Shown: positions 12,201 through 24,681, counted from the stretch's first letter. The stretch is DNA of 64,000 nt from Undaria pinnatifida (GCA_012845835.1 JABAKD010000020.1:1131936-1195935); one strand, 5' to 3'. A program made the numbers and translations. The notes: generated from the letters alone by a model not told the origin.

Positions 12201-15200
12201 GGTCAAAAGACTGGTAACAGCGGTGGCTACTACTTGGCGGCGTGCATTGGCGGACTGGCCCTCTAAAACACTAGGGCAGGAAAATATAACGGTGTCTCTG
12301 TCCACCTCTCTCAAAAAAAATAAAACTACGGCTATCTCAGCACCGGGACGCACGTACAAGAGTCAGCATCCTAAAAATACTTTGTATTGAGATTGGGACA
12401 TGTCGGGTACGTAGCCAGACACGTCGCTCACACCCCCACCCTGTTGACCCTAAGAACGGTCTAATGGAAAGACAACGCACAGTGTAGTTGTTAGTACTGT
12501 TGACCCGAGCGTAAACAGGGGGTCGTCGGTCTGTACAATTCGAGAGGAAACCTTACAACATGCACGACCGATGCATCGCTAGAACCAGAAACTCAAGTTG
12601 AATTGTTTTCTCTAGTTTAGTTGAACTTGCAGCTGAACGTGTTAGTGCCTTCCGAGTAGAACACACACGGCCGACGAAAAAACATGCTTCGCGAAGTCGA
12701 CCACCGACCCGTTTCGTCGAAGTCAAAGTTGAACGCACCAGGCGCGTAACACAAATAAAAAATACCGAAGGTGAAATAAAAACAAAAACAAAACAAAAGG
12801 AGCAACGCAACAAATGCGTCTTCCCCGCCTGGGGGTGTCTGTGAAACCGTCCCGTCCTTTGCCCGCTTACGATATGGGGTTGAGGATGTGCCGATTGAAG
12901 TTCGCGTAGTGCATGATCGGGGTGTGTCCACACTCTTCGCACGCTCGCCATTCTGGTCCGAAGCGGTAGTTAAGACTCTTGCAGTTGCACCCCTTGCTCC
13001 GGCACTGGTAGAAGGCATGCGGGTCAAGCCTCAGGAACCGCACGAGCGAGTAAAGCTCGCCCACCTTGCGCAGTAAAGAAGGGTTGGCCGGGAGGTGGCA
13101 GGGAGGGGCCGCGGACGCGAGACAGCGAGGGGAAGGTGGGCAGGGGAAGTCGCGGGGGGGTAGAGACACGTTGTTACCTTCGTCCTGTTAGGTGTTTCTA
13201 GGTTCAACTTCTGACGAGATATGGCGCCGCGACGACGGGACGGAAAATCAGCTCAGAACCGTGTCCTGAAGCAAACGACAGCGTGCATTGGAAGAAAGAG
13301 CACACACCCTACAAGCCATTACGCGAGAGGCCACCACTTTTCTTGAGGGTGTTCGCTTGGCGAAGGGCTACGGCACTTTCCGGTGTTCTTGGACCACTTG
13401 TCTTGAACACCAAGCGACCTCTCTCCCAGCCAACCCACGCCGTCGTATCACTCATAAACGGTAAGCTAATCTTCCGCCTGGTGTGAGCTTATTATCGGCT
13501 GAACGGGAAGCATGCGGCGCGCCAGCGTTCGCCCGATAAAAGCACCGCGAACCTAAAAATTTCCTTGGTTTTTGGCTCTTGCAAGTACAAGCCGCGGTCG
13601 CCCAAACCATAACCAGGCATGGCAGTCCTAGCATGAACGTCATTGCCATCACAACTCACCCTGTTTTGCAGGGGTGTCCCCGTGAGACACCACTTGTACA
13701 GCGACGTCAGAGCGAAGACGGCCTTGGCGGTGGAGGTGGACCGGTCCTTGATAAAATGGGCCTCGTCTAGAATAATGCGCTGCCATGAAATCTGCATTTC
13801 CCGCAAGACGTCGGGGCAAGGGCGCACGCAGCGGAAGCGGGTCGAGCTGAACTACTGAGGGGAGTAGCGCGGTTCGCGCTGGGTACGGAGATATCACTGC
13901 CTACAACACCCCTCCAATGAGGAACACCGAAAGATCAATCGAACGAGGACCTTCGAGGAAGGCCCGTTCACAAGCAGCCACAAACGCCAAGCAGAGTGGA
14001 AAGCCTTTCGTCCGACCGAACCGTAAACCCGCCTCAGACACGTACGTGTGCGTACGTGAATCTCCATGCTCCGGAGCAACCAACGCCACATCCGTCGTCA
14101 CTTTCACCAAAAAAACGGAGGATGCATGGTCATTACCTGGTGCTACAAGGGGTGTACCCGTGTCAACACCTAACAAAGCGTCGCTCGCTGCAACGTCGAC
14201 ATCAAGCAGCACAACCGCTGCAACGTTACCGCGAAGGAGCACAGCCGGCGAAAGCAAAAAGGGCGTCTGGGCCTACGAACCTCTTGCAGTACCCCTGGCT
14301 CCGCGTTATCGCGCTTCTCCATAACTTCCTTGAGCACTTTTGCGAACGCGGCTTCCTTGTACGATCGCCCCTCAGACTCGTCGCCGCTGCTGGAAGAACC
14401 GGAGCCATCGCTGCCGCTGGCCCAGTCGCTTGCGGAGTCGTCGGCGGCTCTTTTCGTCTGCGGCATTGCGGAGGTAACGGGACGTTAACTGGGGGTCATC
14501 GAAAGGAACGATGCTTGCTATTAATAACGAGTTAGCAAAAACGCCCGTCAACAGCGATAAATTCAGCAGCTGGAGTAAATCCGCGAACAGGGGGCTGTGT
14601 GGAGTAGGCGAAGGCGAGCGCATTTCCCTCGAAGCTGATATTGTGTAGAGATTTTGCCACCGAAACGATTCAGTGATATCCTAAACAGTGGACAAACGTG
14701 AAAAACGTCGTAACGCTATGTCCGATACGTGGCACCCCTTCACAAGCTTTGGCAGGTAGCGCAGCTCAAGCCAAAAACAGGAATATAAACCGTAGGAAGG
14801 GTAGTTTCGGGGCCCCACCTTGGCCCCCTTGCCCTTCGCAGCCCTCTTCTTCTTCCCCTTCTGCTTGTTCCGGTTGCTGATGTCTGTCGTTCCTTCGAAG
14901 TCGCTGTCACGGTCCTCACCACCTTTGCGCTTCCGCTTTCCCTTTCCGTTTCCCTTCGCCCTTCCGCCGCCTCTTCCCTTGCCGTCGCGCGTGCTCTTCG
15001 AAATGTCTGTCGTACCACCGTCCTCGTGGTCGTCGTTCTCGGACTCCTCTCTGCGGCTAGTCTTGCCCTTTCCTCTCGAGCGACCCTTCCCACCTTGTGC
15101 CGGTTTCCTCTTCTTACTCGCCGAGGATCTTGGGGTTTGCGCGTCCTCGGAAGAGTCTTCCTCGTCCGAGCTGTCCACCGCCTTGTCCTTGCGCTTGCCT

Positions 15201-18200
15201 TTGGCAGCCGATGACGCGCGCCCAGGTCGCGTGGACGACTTGACGCGCACGCGAACCTTCGTTGTTGCGTCATCGCTCAATCCATCGCTCTCAACGTCGT
15301 TGTTGTCGCTGTTCTTGCCTCCTGCGCCTTTACTGCCAAAGCCTTTCCGCTTCGTGCCCTCGGTGCCGCTTCTACCGCCACCCTTACCCTTATTCTTGAC
15401 CTTGATGTTGATTTTGGTGGTGCCGTTGTCGCTGTCGCTTAGGTTGGCTTTCTTCCTCTTTTTCCCTTGGTTTTTCCGCCTCCCTGCACGTGAGGGCCAA
15501 CCACGTCACAACATACCATGAATTCAAAGGCAAAAACACAGCGGAACGCGAAGGCTGAAGCAGCAAGCGGAACCCATAAGTGGCGACAGAAGTGATGCGA
15601 TGAACGATAAAACAGTAGCGCTTGGGGGGAATAGGGCTGGGAGACTTTTGTGTACTTGTGTGTGCTTGGGTTTCGGGAAAACAATCTCTGTCACGGGAAT
15701 GTGTGTTCATGCCTGCAGCACGTGTCCACATAATCAGCGGTAAAACGACCCATGACAGTTAAATAACATAACCTCTCAAAGACGGAAACGGTGGATTCGG
15801 CTTTCGGTACGCCCTTAGGCTTTCCCATGGCTGCCGCCACTGGTTGTCGTTATCACAGATAGTGCGGCATCAGCACCAACAACGCAATAAACGCAACAGC
15901 ACAACGATGGCAACTCTGTGGCGCACAGCCCCAGCCAACTCCATCGTTCGCCACACCAAACGCGTTCCCTTGTAACGTTTCGGCAAGCCACCTATACCAT
16001 ACTCGCTGCATACGACACAGTCCGGACCGAGTCTATCAACATCACTGCAACACCACATCACAGAACGGCGTCGAAGGACGGGCCTAATTGTAGCTCGGAA
16101 AGAAAACGGTTGCATGGGATCACTCACAGGATGAGCCCCCTTTCCTCTGCGTCTTCGCTTGCGCCTCCGTCCTCTGAGCACCCTCGCCGCAGAAGTACTT
16201 GCGATGAGTAAACATCTTGTCCGGGTACAGTCTACAATGTGAGGGCACCACATGCGCAACAAAACGAACATTCAATGAAGAAGAAAAATCCTGGATACGT
16301 TCAGTTTGAGATACGCCAAGCAAGAGAAACAACGTAACATGCACCGCCGGTCCCAAACCTGAACCACCCAGAGCTGGACGGCAGGCCATTATAGTATCTC
16401 TTTTGGTACCCACGTTGTATTGACCCAAAGAAGCGGAAAGCGCGGTCCTCTATCATTCACCAATTATTGTGAAAAAGGTATACCACCATCCACACATTAT
16501 AGATTAGGAACAACACCCGAGAGTATAAGCAAGTGTGGTTCATCCTTCCCCAAGCGTGTCGTGAATCTCCCTACGCCACGGTTCGGACCCGAGCAGTCCG
16601 AGAAGCGAGAAGCTTGGCCGTATGCTGCAAGCTTGACTATTTCGGCTTCTTTTTCCCCTCAAGTCCAAATGGGGATACTATACATTCTGCAAGCATGCTA
16701 GCTTCCCCCTCCCAACAGCTGCCTCTCGTGATCACCACGAAAACAGCCCGTCTACACAGTAGTCGAAGGTACGGCAACGGCGAGAGAGCGCCGTTCGGGT
16801 GAACTCCTGTACCGACGCGTTCGGGGACAAAGTACTAGGAAGAAGTGTGACACAACATTTTCAGCGCCAAAAGGGTGAAGCGCTCACGTTCTTCCACAGT
16901 CCGGACAAGCGACCTTGTTGCCAGCGTAAGCCTTTCGGTGCTCGTTTTCCACGATGGCGTACGTCGTCAGCACCACGTCCGCCTTGACCAGGTCCTGGAT
17001 AGCGCCGCGCGGCGGTCACGCGGAGGGCGCGGACTGACACCTTAAACCACATCCGGGCCGCCCAGCGACCAGCGGTCTTACCGTAGACTACCGTATGCGA
17101 TTAACCAACGCAATTTGGGTAAGAGATCGCCGATTTCGGGGCAACGAGTCTCAGCAATGGGCAACCCGCAATTGGACGCCCCCAGCGAACGTAAACAACG
17201 CTGGGGTCACGAACGCCGGAGCGTAGAACGGTGCTCGTGACAGCCACATCCGAAGAAAGCACCAAGAAAGAATAACGAAAAAAAAACAAGATAAAATCCG
17301 TTCTGAAAGCGTCGTTCACCTCCGCAAGCGCCGCCCTCTTCGCCCCATGGTGAATGACGACCTTCAGGGTGCCCGGCTTCACGAACCGGACGAGTTCGCT
17401 TTGCCACTGCTTTAGGGCAATGGTGGGGCACACGACGAGCGTGCCTCCCCGAGACCCTGCCGAAGCTCCCCCTCGCCCCATCTCCTCCTCTGACTGCGCC
17501 CACCGCTTCTGCATGGTTTTGTCCTTCGCGTTGGGGAGGTTCGCCACTAGCGTGCAAATCGCCTATTTTTAGAAACATTTCGTGAGTTACGAGATGGGGG
17601 AAACTAAATCGACTGTGCGCTGCAATGTGCTGGAGGGTTTGAGGACTTACGGGACTTAAATGGACCTGGTGGACCGCAGCCGCTTTCAGAGCAAAAGAGC
17701 AATACTGAGCGTCGCTTTGGGTGGATCGGTTCTGCCGATCATCGCGCGCGTGTTATATATGATCGTCTGCGCATGTGGCCTAAACACCTTCAAATGGTAA
17801 TGTTATTCATGAAAACAATGGGTCTGTGCCATTGTGAGATAGAACATTGCCAGTCGCGACGCATGTAGTGGTCGCACAGCTTAAGCCAGGGCTGACGACA
17901 TGGCGACGCGGTCAGAAAGAGGTATCGAGGAGGACGGCAAAAGGAGGGTCTAGGAAGCGCGATGACTACCCTCTTCTTGCGACGACAAAGCATCGGATTA
18001 AAAAAAACATGATGCTCACATATACACATTTCATTTTCAAAGACGCCGAGACATGCGATCAAAACATACAGTAGCACGACTACCGTTCAATCATGCCGTG
18101 ATATTCTACCGCGACAAGAGCCGCGGTTTATCACCTGGAGAGTTTTTCCCATGCCCATTTCGTCCGCCAAAATTCCCCCCTGTGTTGATCACCAGGAACC

Positions 18201-21200
18201 AGCCGTACGCGGCAAGAGGAGGAACGGGGGAAAGACGCATGTACGGGAGGTCAAGGCTCAGCTAGAGCATTGCCGTACGCGGCAAGAGGAGGGACGGGGA
18301 AAGACGCATCAACGGGAGGTGAAGGTCCAGCTAGAGCATTGCCGCAGCCACGCCATCTACGTATACACCACCTCCCAACGCACGAGCGACAGCGCCAACC
18401 AAAAAGGCGCTTTTCGCCACGCCCAAGGATCTGGAACGAGAACGCTATATCTAGCCGCCGTACCATGCCACACAATACGTTCACGCCACCAACGTCGGAA
18501 AATAAACCAAGGCACATGTCTCGCCGCGCAGCAGTACCACTAGCCCGACGCTGGCTATTGAGTTGCAACAGTGGCGTCGGGTAAAAGCGCCACATACACA
18601 CCTTGTAGGGAAGCTTTTCTTGGTTCAGCATCCACGCCAGCCTGGCTCACACAGGCGGGAAAATCAGCGTGGTGCGGAAGGGCAGGACGAAACGGAACAA
18701 CGCAGGGTCTCGACAGTTACAAGTGCGTCGAATCGGTGCGAGATGATACGCTGAAGACGCAGCAGCTACCCTTACGATTAAACCGTTTGCTGAATGATCC
18801 CAGCAATGACACCTGTGCGCCACTCCCCGCCTCCCTAGGCACGATGAGCTAAGCTCACGAATACCGCTGTGTCCACACGCACGTTACAAACGAACACACT
18901 TGGCTCGCCTCCCTCTCCACAACTTTCTCGCCATCGGAGAACCCGCCAGCGGGAACCTGCCGACCGGCCAAAAGCGTTTTTCGATATTCCACGAACAAAC
19001 AAGCTGATCACTTTCCTTTTGCGGGGTGGCGACGTGGTTGGACGCACACACCCGCAAAATGACATCCCTCTCTTTCCCACACCCCAACATATTTGTATTG
19101 CAAGATTTCGACAACTAAACAGGAGAGCGCGCCGCCTCACCCTTCTGCCTGGTAGGGAAGGAGGGTAGCCATGACCTTATCGGGACATGAGGCTTTCTCC
19201 GTCCATCCCTTGCGCACCAAATCGTCGGGTGTGATGGGCTCGTACATGTCGTCCACCTCACCCTGGCTCTTGAGCACTTGTTGCTCAAGGAGGGGCTGTG
19301 GCACGCATGCGGGGGTTTGCGCAAAACGAGAGAGTGTTGTTTGTCGCCAAGGGAAATCGAGACCGGGTGGGCTGCTTCGGGCGCTGTCAGGCAGGGCTAC
19401 GCTGTTGGTGTGTAGTTGTAATTTGATAGAAAAACCGACGCTGTATACACTGAAAACAAAAAATGAGATGCCCCCCCCCCGTTTTCCTTGGTTGGAATCC
19501 ACGAGAGATACGGACAATGAACAGTGAAACGCCCCCCATCGGTCGGGTTTGCAAGAGAGATGGCTGATCAAAAGAGAGCGAAACCCTGTTATATTACAGG
19601 CAGTAGGCGTGTCCAGTGTCACGAGGGGAGAACGGAACGCCACGCCACACAATACATTGGAACGAAAAAAACAGGGCAGAGGGCACGAGAGTGCTTCACC
19701 AAGTTACTATTGTATATTCAACCATTTGGAGGGTGCTGTGGTGGCATTGTCTGGCCCATACCTTTCATTTAAGTTATCCAACATCGTCTAGTTCACAAAA
19801 GCTGCCTCAGCAAACCCCGAATACGAACAACCACCCTCCGTAGCAGTAATAGTAATAGTATTGGTAGTAGGGCTTGACGGCGGTGCACCGCACATGCTCG
19901 CCTGAATAGCGTCGTCCAGGTCTTCGAAGCCTTCGACCTCTTCGGCCGTTTTGACTTGAAATATGGTGCACTGCATGTGGTGCCACTGTGTGGACGGGCC
20001 CCAGCTGCCCTCCGTCACCACTCCGACCTTGAGCGCGTCCTTGCTAATCTTTTCGTCGCATCTGTCGTACGGGTTAGGTTACATATTTTATCAAGATTCT
20101 TAAAAAAAGGAATCAATAGACAACGTGGATCGGAGGCGATGGCAGGTACGGGCACCATTCATCGCGCTTAGCCCCTGAAAAAAGATACCCCCGCTGTTGG
20201 AGATTACGCGCTTTGACCTAGTTTACCATATTCTTTGCAGTAGAGAAAATGTTTAACATGTCGATATGGCATGTAGAACTCGGTATTGGTAGTCTTGGAG
20301 GATGAGTCAGTGCTCCTCTATGCTACAGGCAGTCTCCTTGGTGACGCGCGTCGTGCGATGAGACGTGTTGCATGTGCTTTGGGGTTTGCAGTCATGCGAT
20401 CCACCGGGCGGAGAGATGGGGTGCAGTGTGACGGTATGAACCCGATTCGTTTTCATAGTAAATGTTCAGTAACGCGTTGCCCGATGCAAGCAGGAAGCAG
20501 ACGAGTAACGGACCCTGTAACAGCCTCCCATCTCGAAATTCGTCACCCGTATACCAGGTATACAACAGGAGCTTACTACCACACAGCAACACGGTTGCTC
20601 TCAACGCCTCCTAAGCAGCACGTATAAGAGTCGCCCATTTCTGCATGCAGCACTTTCCCCGACATCTTCTCCTCCCTCGTAAAGCCCTCTCCCCCCGTGC
20701 CGCCCCCTCTACGCACAAAACGCAGCAAACTCGTTCAATGCTCACCCAATCACCCAACCACCCACCTCCGACACAACGCCCGTCCACTCTTGGCGATCTC
20801 GCACACATATCTCATCGCAGGCCCTTTCCCGACCTTCACCGACGCAGCCGCCCCCGTCCCCGCCCCGCCTGCCCCAGCAGTGGAAGACGCCCCACCCTCA
20901 TAGTTTCCCGCGCTCGCCCCTGCCGCGGCAGCCGCGGCCTCATTTGCCTTCGCGACAGAACTCGCCGCGGTAGAGTCGGTCTTAGAACCTTTCTTAGGAC
21001 CGTTCTTCGAGCTGATCCCGGTGTAATTCCCCGAGAGTGTACCATTGGGCGCGCTGCGGGCGGTTGCTTGCGGCTTCTTTCCGGCGGAGGGTTTTCCGCC
21101 GGTTGAAGAGGAGCGTTTCGTTTTTTTTTTGGCCATTTCGAAGTCACTGTCGTCGTCGTCAGTCTCATCGCCTTCTGACTCGGCTTCCTCGTCTGCTGAT

Positions 21201-24200
21201 GAGCCGTCCTAAACGCGTCAGATGTAAGCAGCAAAAACAAGGACGTGGGATGGTGTGGCGTGGTGTGGTGTGGTGCCTTCAGAAGGAATAGGGTGCGAGG
21301 AGATAGAGAGACTGTGCGTGAGTCAAGGCAGGTATCGGCCGTGAGGTGGCGCGTTCGACACGGGAGTATTCGGCGGACGGGAGTCAACCCACGGCGTTTT
21401 TCGTGCTCATGTATTCCACCAAGGAGAAAAAATGATTTCGGCAGCCGGCATTCTTCGCTAGACTCTCACAATGGCGGCGCATTACTGTATTCCCTCGAGG
21501 TTGTCGGAGCGAGGCTGCGAATGCCTTCAAGGATCTCCGGGCGCAACGCCTGCCCTGAAGCAAGGCCTACGTTCGTTATTAGTGCTTTATGGAATTATTT
21601 GTGGCTGAGCTCATTCTGGTCCGACGGTGATGCCTTGCAACCGGCACTACAGCGCGAACGTAACCACCGCGGTGCGGTTCAAGCTGTGATGGGTTTGGGA
21701 TATTGTACTGCGTACTACCGGTATACGCTGGTCACCACGCCGAAAGGGTTGTGACGGACGTAGTCAGTAAACCACACGGGACGGGTGTACCTGCAAATAT
21801 CGAGCTCTATGGTTGGCGATTCTAGAGAGTTGCCACTTCAACAAGTAAAACGGAAGCAAGCACGATATACTCGGCACGGCAGACTCTCGTCGTTAACGCG
21901 GGTACGTCGCGGAACGCATCCAAACAGGAAAATCGAGAAGGAGTCCAGTCCCAACAGAAGGAGAGACCAACAGAAACCGATTGTCCATGACGCATTAAAT
22001 GGATTTCAATCCTAACCCTGATATAAAGGAGACGCTCTGAGTCGGACAATAATGCACTTCAGCTGCTTCCGAATAAAAGCTCTAAAGGAATCCACTGGAA
22101 CATGGCACACGCGCCTTTACGCGAAAAACACTCAGTACCACTCGCGCGACGTAATTTATGCTGCAAGCATTTGCAGTAACTCGCAGAAAAGAAGCTTACG
22201 TTATCGCTGCCCACCTGATAGTCGCTGTCGTCGCTGTTATCTGTAGCGTTGAGGGAACAGTCCGTCCAGGAGGCCCGCGGGAAGCACGAACAATATCGTG
22301 GTACATACAAAGAGCAATGGACATGGATTTAGACGAGTTAATAGGTGGAACAGCCTCGACTACTGCGGGGGTGCCAAAGTTTGATACCCTGATGAACGAG
22401 ACGACGCTTTGAAAAGTGTACCTGGCATGATTTAGGCAAAGCTGAGTGTCGAACAGGTGGTTTGCGCTGCAGCTTTAGAGATATTCGTACAATCGATAGG
22501 ATTGCTGCGTAGACGGACGGCAACAAAAACAACAGCAACACGAGGTCCTGCAAAATGGCAAACGAAACGAGTGTACATCGCTAACATTCGAGTGGAAGTC
22601 GTACCCCCCTCCGTCTAGCTCGGCTGCTGTCGTACGCAGCATAGTTACCATTTTTCAGCTATCATAATTTACCGAGCGCGTGGAGAGGGGACTCGTACAG
22701 GTAGAGTGCCTACAGGAGCCACAGATGCAAAATGCTAAAAACTGAAAGCACCAGGCACCGCCCTACAGTATACGACCAGGATTGACGAGCATAGGTATGG
22801 AATGACTGCACTGGTTTTGATTAAACAGCGTATAGTAGTGCTGTTGGTGCTCTCGCTGTACTGGCACATTGCGAGAATTCCGTTTCCATTGCTACGAAAA
22901 CAACTCCACCCGCGTACGCAGAGCACCTTCGATGGGCATGGTTCCCCACACGGCTGTAGCCTGAGCAGGAACGATAATAGCAGGAACGATAATACCCTTC
23001 GGGCTTGAGAGGGAAAACGGACGAAGAAAACCGACGAACACAGCATCGGCCACAGCAAGTCACGCCGGCTACCGGGTGCAAGATATGACAGGATTTGTGT
23101 CCGAGCCAGGGCGCAAGGAATTGTGCGGCGCTACTACCCGTACTGCTGCGCGCTCATACTGGACCAGATAGTTGGCAATACCGCACTTGTTTCGCTCGTG
23201 TCGCACACTGTACCCGGGGCCCCAAAATACCGCGCGCTCGATGCAAAGCGATGCCATTAATTTGTCGTAAGCGAAAAACGTCTTGGTAAAGCATCAATAT
23301 ACCCGCCCCCCCAAAGAAAAACATACCGCGCGCTCGATGCAGAGCGATGCCTCGAATTTGTCGCCGGCGAAAAATGTATCATTGGTAAAGCATGTACCGG
23401 TACGTGGTGCTGCAGCACGTTGTTAGTAAAACACGTACGAGAGGGGGGCTGGAAAATCATCCTGGAACCCCGCGGCGTGACCTTTGTTCGCTTTGAACGA
23501 CCTCATGTGACAGACAACGAACCTTTTGTGAGATGAGCACCAACATGATAACATGATGGGCGATCGATGCTCTGTGCCGCCTCGCTCATCGTCTCAAGAT
23601 TTACACACGAACCCTTTTGGGATTTAGAGGGAAAAAATGTCGAAAACCCCCGCGATAATACAGCGTCCGCCACACATAGTGATCCGCAATTCGGTGCGAG
23701 TCGACGAGGGAAGAGAGGGCTGGATTATTATCGCGACAACAACGGAGGCGCGTACCGTTAGTGGGTAAGGGGTGTGTGCTTAGTGAACCCGGATCTAAGC
23801 TACGTCTAGGAAGGAGGAGAAAGGAAAGTGCGAAGACAACACGTAGAAGAGATGAGCAAAAAAAAAGAAAGCGCCGCGTTACGAAGTATCGCAGGAGATG
23901 TATGTGTCCGCGCTGCAATGCAGGGGGTACGACAGGCGTGCAGCGCTATTAATACCACTCTTTTCGGCCGCTCGTTCTTCCTAGCCGCTTGGTTAAATCG
24001 CGCTCGTCGATTTTGGGCCGGTATACATGTGTCTCGCACCTCTTCCTGGATCGTCAGCAAGATCATCGTCCTCTCCTTCGTCCTCTTCCATGTCCTCCTC
24101 CTCCACCAACTTGAACCGAGTCAAACCAGGACAAATCACGAAAGGGACGAGAACCTTATCAAGATATGCATGGTAAACGCACAGCAGCGTCACGAAGTCA

Positions 24201-24681
24201 ACCTCTACCCCGGCTGTGCGATCTGTGACCACCGAGGTCAGCGAGGTCTGATACCAATACGAATTATACCAGCAGACAACCAATCATCCTTGACACGAAA
24301 TGCAAGTCATGTATCATAGGATCATCAGGGAGGATATCAGCAGAAGACAACCTGATATGTATGATGGACAAGTACGCCATCGTGCTGCCCATGTGTACAT
24401 TTCCGTGTAATCTGTCGCTCGTAATGAAGTTCCGATACCAAGCAGCCCGGCTGCTTCATGTGGGGCCGATGCCACGAACTACTCAAGCAGCAGTGTGCGG
24501 TGTGCGGTGTAGCGATGCAGCGACAAATGAGACCCACTCTCACCTTAGCCTTCCCTTTCCTCTTCTTGGCAGCGGCCTTTCCAGCGCCCTTGCCGTTTCC
24601 CGGCAGAGGCGAGGCCTTACCACTCCCGCTCTTCGCCTGTCCATTGCGCGCGGCAGGCCTGCTTCGAGTCGCCCTTGCCAT
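6208..24681 (-). CDS. RAD16: RAD16-type SNF2 helicase / RING E3 with PARP zinc finger
   Basis: Homologue of the nuclear ATPase/ubiquitin ligase that with Rad7 scans chromatin in global-genome excision repair. 25 exons, all phases consistent, 1,496 aa: 24681-24544, 24109-24040, 22240-22200, 21208-20766, 20061-19902, 19295-19141, 18641-18602, 18179-18135, 17562-17320, 16994-16888, 16231-16128, 15839-15773, 15479-14819, 14457-14281, 13791-13660, 13064-12871, 12107-11942, 11596-11501, 10996-10470, 10296-9894, 9262-9179, 8603-8505, 7558-7446, 6963-6837, 6306-6208. Domains: basic and acidic N-terminus, PARP finger (C229 to C262), Walker A K361, C2HC finger 475-495, DEAH 826-829, RING 1166-1206, helicase lobe 2 about 1350-1464, family C-terminal tail. 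The start lies in GCCATGG context after a CAG-rich leader. The exon 5/6 junction is ambiguous (GC donor at 19902, or GT three bases past codon GCG with a later acceptor). The exon 13 acceptor needs the second of two close AGs. Family identity is near certain; exact ends of exons 2, 5, 6 and 13 are less so. Confidence 0.95.
6837..9262 (-). other. Helicase lobe 2 of RAD16 (exons 21-24)
   Basis: Exon 21: [15 protein letters not shown] and AIVFSQ. Exon 22: [12 protein letters not shown] and [12 protein letters not shown] (motif IV region). Exon 23: [16 protein letters not shown] (motif V). Exon 24: [19 protein letters not shown] (motif VI with the arginine finger). Exon 24 ends with a GC donor (CAG then GCAAGT); joining it to exon 25 gives [18 protein letters not shown], the invariant family tail, so the GC-AG intron is well supported. 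Confidence 0.93.
9439..9492 (+). repeat. Microsatellite (GTATT)n
   Basis: Pentanucleotide TTGTA array of about ten units in RAD16 intron 20; 25 bp upstream of it (9408) is a TACCAGGTA motif. Confidence 0.9.
10245..10540 (-). other. C3HC4 RING finger of RAD16 (exons 19-20)
   Basis: Ligands read CGIC (1166, 1169), C-G-H-F-F-C (1181, 1183, 1186), then C1189 formed across the intron and CPTC (1203, 1206). In yeast this RING makes Rad16 an E3 ligase in the Elc1-Cul3 complex. It is preceded by about 110 residues of Pro/Thr/Ser and Gly-rich sequence and followed by a [16 protein letters not shown] Arg-Gly stretch not present in yeast Rad16, then [12 protein letters not shown], which rejoins the family alignment. 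Confidence 0.93.
13660..13791 (-). other. DEAH-box exon of RAD16 (exon 15)
   Basis: Encodes [17 protein letters not shown] (motif II, Asp826-Glu827-Ala828-His829), then STAKAVFAL and [11 protein letters not shown] (motif III). This matches the RAD16 subfamily form rather than other SNF2 groups. The next exon (13064-12871) carries [15 protein letters not shown] and a Cys-rich [10 protein letters not shown] / CEECGH pair with spacing typical of the family. Confidence 0.95.
14819..15479 (-). other. Lys/Arg/Ser-rich insertion exon of RAD16 (exon 13)
   Basis: A single 661-nt exon of about 220 residues made of KGK, KRK, GGR and acidic Ser-Asp patches ([17 protein letters not shown] repeated twice), with no predicted fold. 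With exon 14 (a Ser-Gly-Asp stretch, then a helix ending [13 protein letters not shown]) it forms roughly 280 residues between the C2HC finger and the DEAH box. It is likely a disordered, nuclear-localising and phosphorylatable linker (inference from composition). Only one frame is open throughout. Confidence 0.8.
16128..17562 (-). other. RAD16 lobe 1 and C2HC finger (exons 9-11)
   Basis: Exon 9 reads [15 protein letters not shown], then [19 protein letters not shown] (motif Ia region) and [11 protein letters not shown]. Exon 10 gives [16 protein letters not shown] (motif Ib) and CPDCGR. Exon 11 gives [20 protein letters not shown]. Cys475, Cys478, His490 and Cys495 form the C2HC finger known from plant RAD16 homologues, followed by the usual basic stretch. 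Plant-like retention of this finger separates the protein from yeast Rad16, which lacks it. Confidence 0.9.
18135..18179 (-). other. Walker A mini-exon of RAD16 (exon 8)
   Basis: A 45-nt exon in phase 0 on both sides encodes [15 protein letters not shown], the whole SNF2 motif I with catalytic Lys361. The acceptor is CAACACAG and the donor GTGATA. The preceding exon 18641-18602 ([12 protein letters not shown]) is only 40 nt, so two very small exons carry the ATP-binding entry. Skipping exon 8 would keep frame but remove ATP binding. Confidence 0.92.
18202..18342 (+). repeat. 70-bp tandem duplication in RAD16 intron 7
   Basis: Two units of 70 bp begin GCCGTACGCGGCAAGAGGA and end GCTAGAGCATT, differing at a handful of positions. 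Entirely intronic, between exons 7 and 8. Confidence 0.85.
19902..20832 (-). other. PARP-type zinc finger (RAD16 exons 4-5)
   Basis: The residues [15 protein letters not shown] close exon 4 and exon 5 opens [15 protein letters not shown], followed by [14 protein letters not shown]. Together they give Cys229-X2-Cys232-X26-His259-X2-Cys262 with the AKSGRA, EKI and W-H-x-x-C signatures of the PARP/DNA-ligase-III nick-sensing finger. The intron splits the CxxC knuckle in phase 2. In the PARP and ligase III families this module binds DNA breaks; here it would give the helicase a damage-binding arm (inference). Upstream, exon 4 is acidic then low-complexity Ala/Ser/Gly. Confidence 0.88.
23227..23397 (+). 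repeat. 96-bp tandem duplication in RAD16 intron 2
   Basis: Two units begin ATACCGCGCGCTCGATGCA and contain AAGCGAAAAACGT / GGCGAAAAATGT and TTGGTAAAGCAT. Unit spacing is 96 bp and the second copy is shorter. Non-coding. Confidence 0.8.
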
